Source: Leadbetterella sp964489955 (lineage in GTDB: Bacteria > Bacteroidota > Bacteroidia > Cytophagales > Spirosomataceae). From it: a stretch of 43,583 nt of DNA. The stretch spans positions 1-43,583 of the forward strand of contig CAZBAV010000032.1 of the NCBI GenBank assembly GCA_964489955.1, written 5' to 3'. The notes below the pieces were generated by a model, which made no database searches, had not been told where the DNA came from, and was given only the letters and a program-made list of their open reading frames with translations. A program made the translations under genes and the position numbers. This document shows positions 42,732 through 43,583 of this stretch, piece after piece (within the stretch, counting starts at the first letter, position 1; the number at the start of each line of letters is the position of its first letter).

Positions 42732-42917
42732 TTGATTTTTTGGGAATGAGGTAAAAAGCAGTAAAAAGCTAGGTTAGGCAAAAGTAAGGTTACTAAAACG
42801 TTACTTTTAAAAACAGAAACCATCACCTTTAAAATACTGTACTTCAGCTTTTTGCATAGTTTTTCATATTGTTCCGTGGCTCACATAAGTTTAATTTTAT
42901 CATTAAGAATTGTGAGT

Positions 42918-43583
42918 ATGGAAACGACAAAAAAATCAACATTTAAGGTATTGTTCTACCTTAAAAAGAACGCCCCAAAGAAAAACGGAAAGGTTACAGT
43001 TATGTGCAGGATTACCGTAAACGGTAAACAGTCTGCATTTAGTACCAAGTTGGATATTTCTGCATTAAATTGGGATTTGAAGTACGGCAGGGTTTTAGGA
43101 AAAAGCCGTGAATCCCAAGAAGTAAACGGCAAGCTTGATAAAATCCGTTTGGATATCAAAGAATGCTATTCTAAAATCCTAAAGAATGAGGGAACGGTAA
43201 ACAGTGCTAAACTCAAAAATTCCTTTCTCGGTATGGAAAGCGGAGAGCTGACCTTTTTCAAATTTTACGAACAGTTCCTGTCCGACTATGAGAAAAAAGT
43301 TAATAGCGGACTTCGGGTAAATGGCACACGCAGTAAGTACAAAACACTTTTAAAGCATCTGCGAAGTTTTGCACTGACAAAATACGGATATTTTGACTTA
43401 TCATTTAACGATCTTACATCTGATTTTGTACAGGACTTTGATTATTACCTGCGTGACGACCAAAGCTTGACACACAACACTATTTGGTTGTATATGATTG
43501 GATTTACTACGCTTTGCCGTTTGGCAATGAGCAGAAAGCATCTTGCTTTTAATCCGTTCAGCGAGTATAAGAACACCAAAAAG
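42918..43583 (+). CDS. Tyrosine recombinase, conjugative-transposon type integrase (N-terminal part)
   Basis: An open frame of 222 codons from ATG 42918 that continues past the window end. The first ~95 residues form the Bacteroidota Arm-DNA-binding domain (FKVLFYLKKNAPKKNGKV, then ITVNGKQSAFSTKLDI and LNWDLKYGRVLG); the next ~110 form the SAM-like core-binding domain (FFKFYEQFLSDYEKKV, KYKTLLKHLRSFAL, QDFDYYLRD, FTTLCRLAMSRKHLAFNPF). The catalytic domain with R-H-R-Y residues should follow outside the window. This layout is typical of integrases of Bacteroidota integrative conjugative elements and related mobile islands. It suggests a mobile element begins here and extends to the right. Confidence 0.9.
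   Translation, partial: METTKKSTFKVLFYLKKNAPKKNGKVTVMCRITVNGKQSAFSTKLDISALNWDLKYGRVLGKSRESQEVNGKLDKIRLDIKECYSKILKNEGTVNSAKLKNSFLGMESGELTFFKFYEQFLSDYEKKVNSGLRVNGTRSKYKTLLKHLRSFALTKYGYFDLSFNDLTSDFVQDFDYYLRDDQSLTHNTIWLYMIGFTTLCRLAMSRKHLAFNPFSEYKNTKK

Larger units (their letters stand above)
42221..42917. other. Intergenic region of 697 bases before the integrase
   Basis: No gene, tRNA or tmRNA is recognised on either strand. It holds a weak terminator just after the regulator gene, AT-rich featureless sequence, and a strong orphan terminator at 42697-42731. If the integrase marks the end of an integrated element, the attachment site should lie in this stretch, but one end alone does not reveal it. 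Confidence 0.6.

Overview
The window is chromosomal DNA of a Bacteroidota species. The evidence is a SusC/SusD pair, promoters of the Bacteroidota type (-7 box TAnnTTTG), few Shine-Dalgarno sequences, many lipoproteins with short lipoboxes, a subclass A2 beta-lactamase, a LytS/LytTR pair and a conjugative-transposon-type integrase. The genus cannot be fixed from the sequence. It is a draft scaffold: 10-N gaps lie at 5129, 19410, 38137 and 38685, and a 100-N gap at 14693. Three 10-N gaps cut real genes (YceI, a sodium:solute symporter, a lipoprotein) and produce false frameshifts.

Left part (1-13.7 kb): an IS200-like REP-associated transposase with REP palindromes on both sides; a flavin reductase; a surface lipoprotein; a class A beta-lactamase; a likely operon YceI - DUF4919 - cation diffusion facilitator; a lipoprotein overlapping pdxJ; YqeY, CvpA and a porin; an ECF sigma factor translationally coupled to an unusual anti-sigma-like/beta-barrel protein; a DUF4840-like lipoprotein; HopJ-type protein; miaE.

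Centre (13.8-33.3 kb): a carbohydrate utilisation locus. It begins with an AraC regulator whose 5' end and upstream region are tandemly duplicated, followed by a GxxExxY gene. A tightly packed + strand run then encodes an L-fucose/L-arabinose-type isomerase, ribulokinase, symporter, DapA/NanA-type aldolase, SusC, SusD and a sialidase-like propeller. After a strong terminator come a sulfatase, a second sialidase-like propeller, a YidR/DUF3748 propeller, an esterase and a beta-phosphoglucomutase-type HAD. The likely logic is outer-membrane import of a sulfated or esterified glycan, trimming by secreted and surface enzymes, uptake of a monosaccharide by the symporter, and isomerisation and phosphorylation in the cytoplasm. 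The substrate is unknown. No ribulose-phosphate epimerase or fuculose-phosphate aldolase is present, and the two sialidase-like proteins lack the sialidase RIP arginine, so the locus does not match a textbook pathway.

Right part (33.4-43.6 kb): a cupin; a VF530-type small DNA-binding protein with a nearly leaderless promoter; a cytosine-deaminase-like amidohydrolase with a Tat-like leader; a PEP-mutase/isocitrate-lyase family enzyme; lipoproteins; a DUF4412 protein; a LytS-type histidine kinase and LytTR regulator. A 0.7 kb non-coding stretch leads to a tyrosine integrase cut by the window end, probably the edge of an integrative conjugative element.
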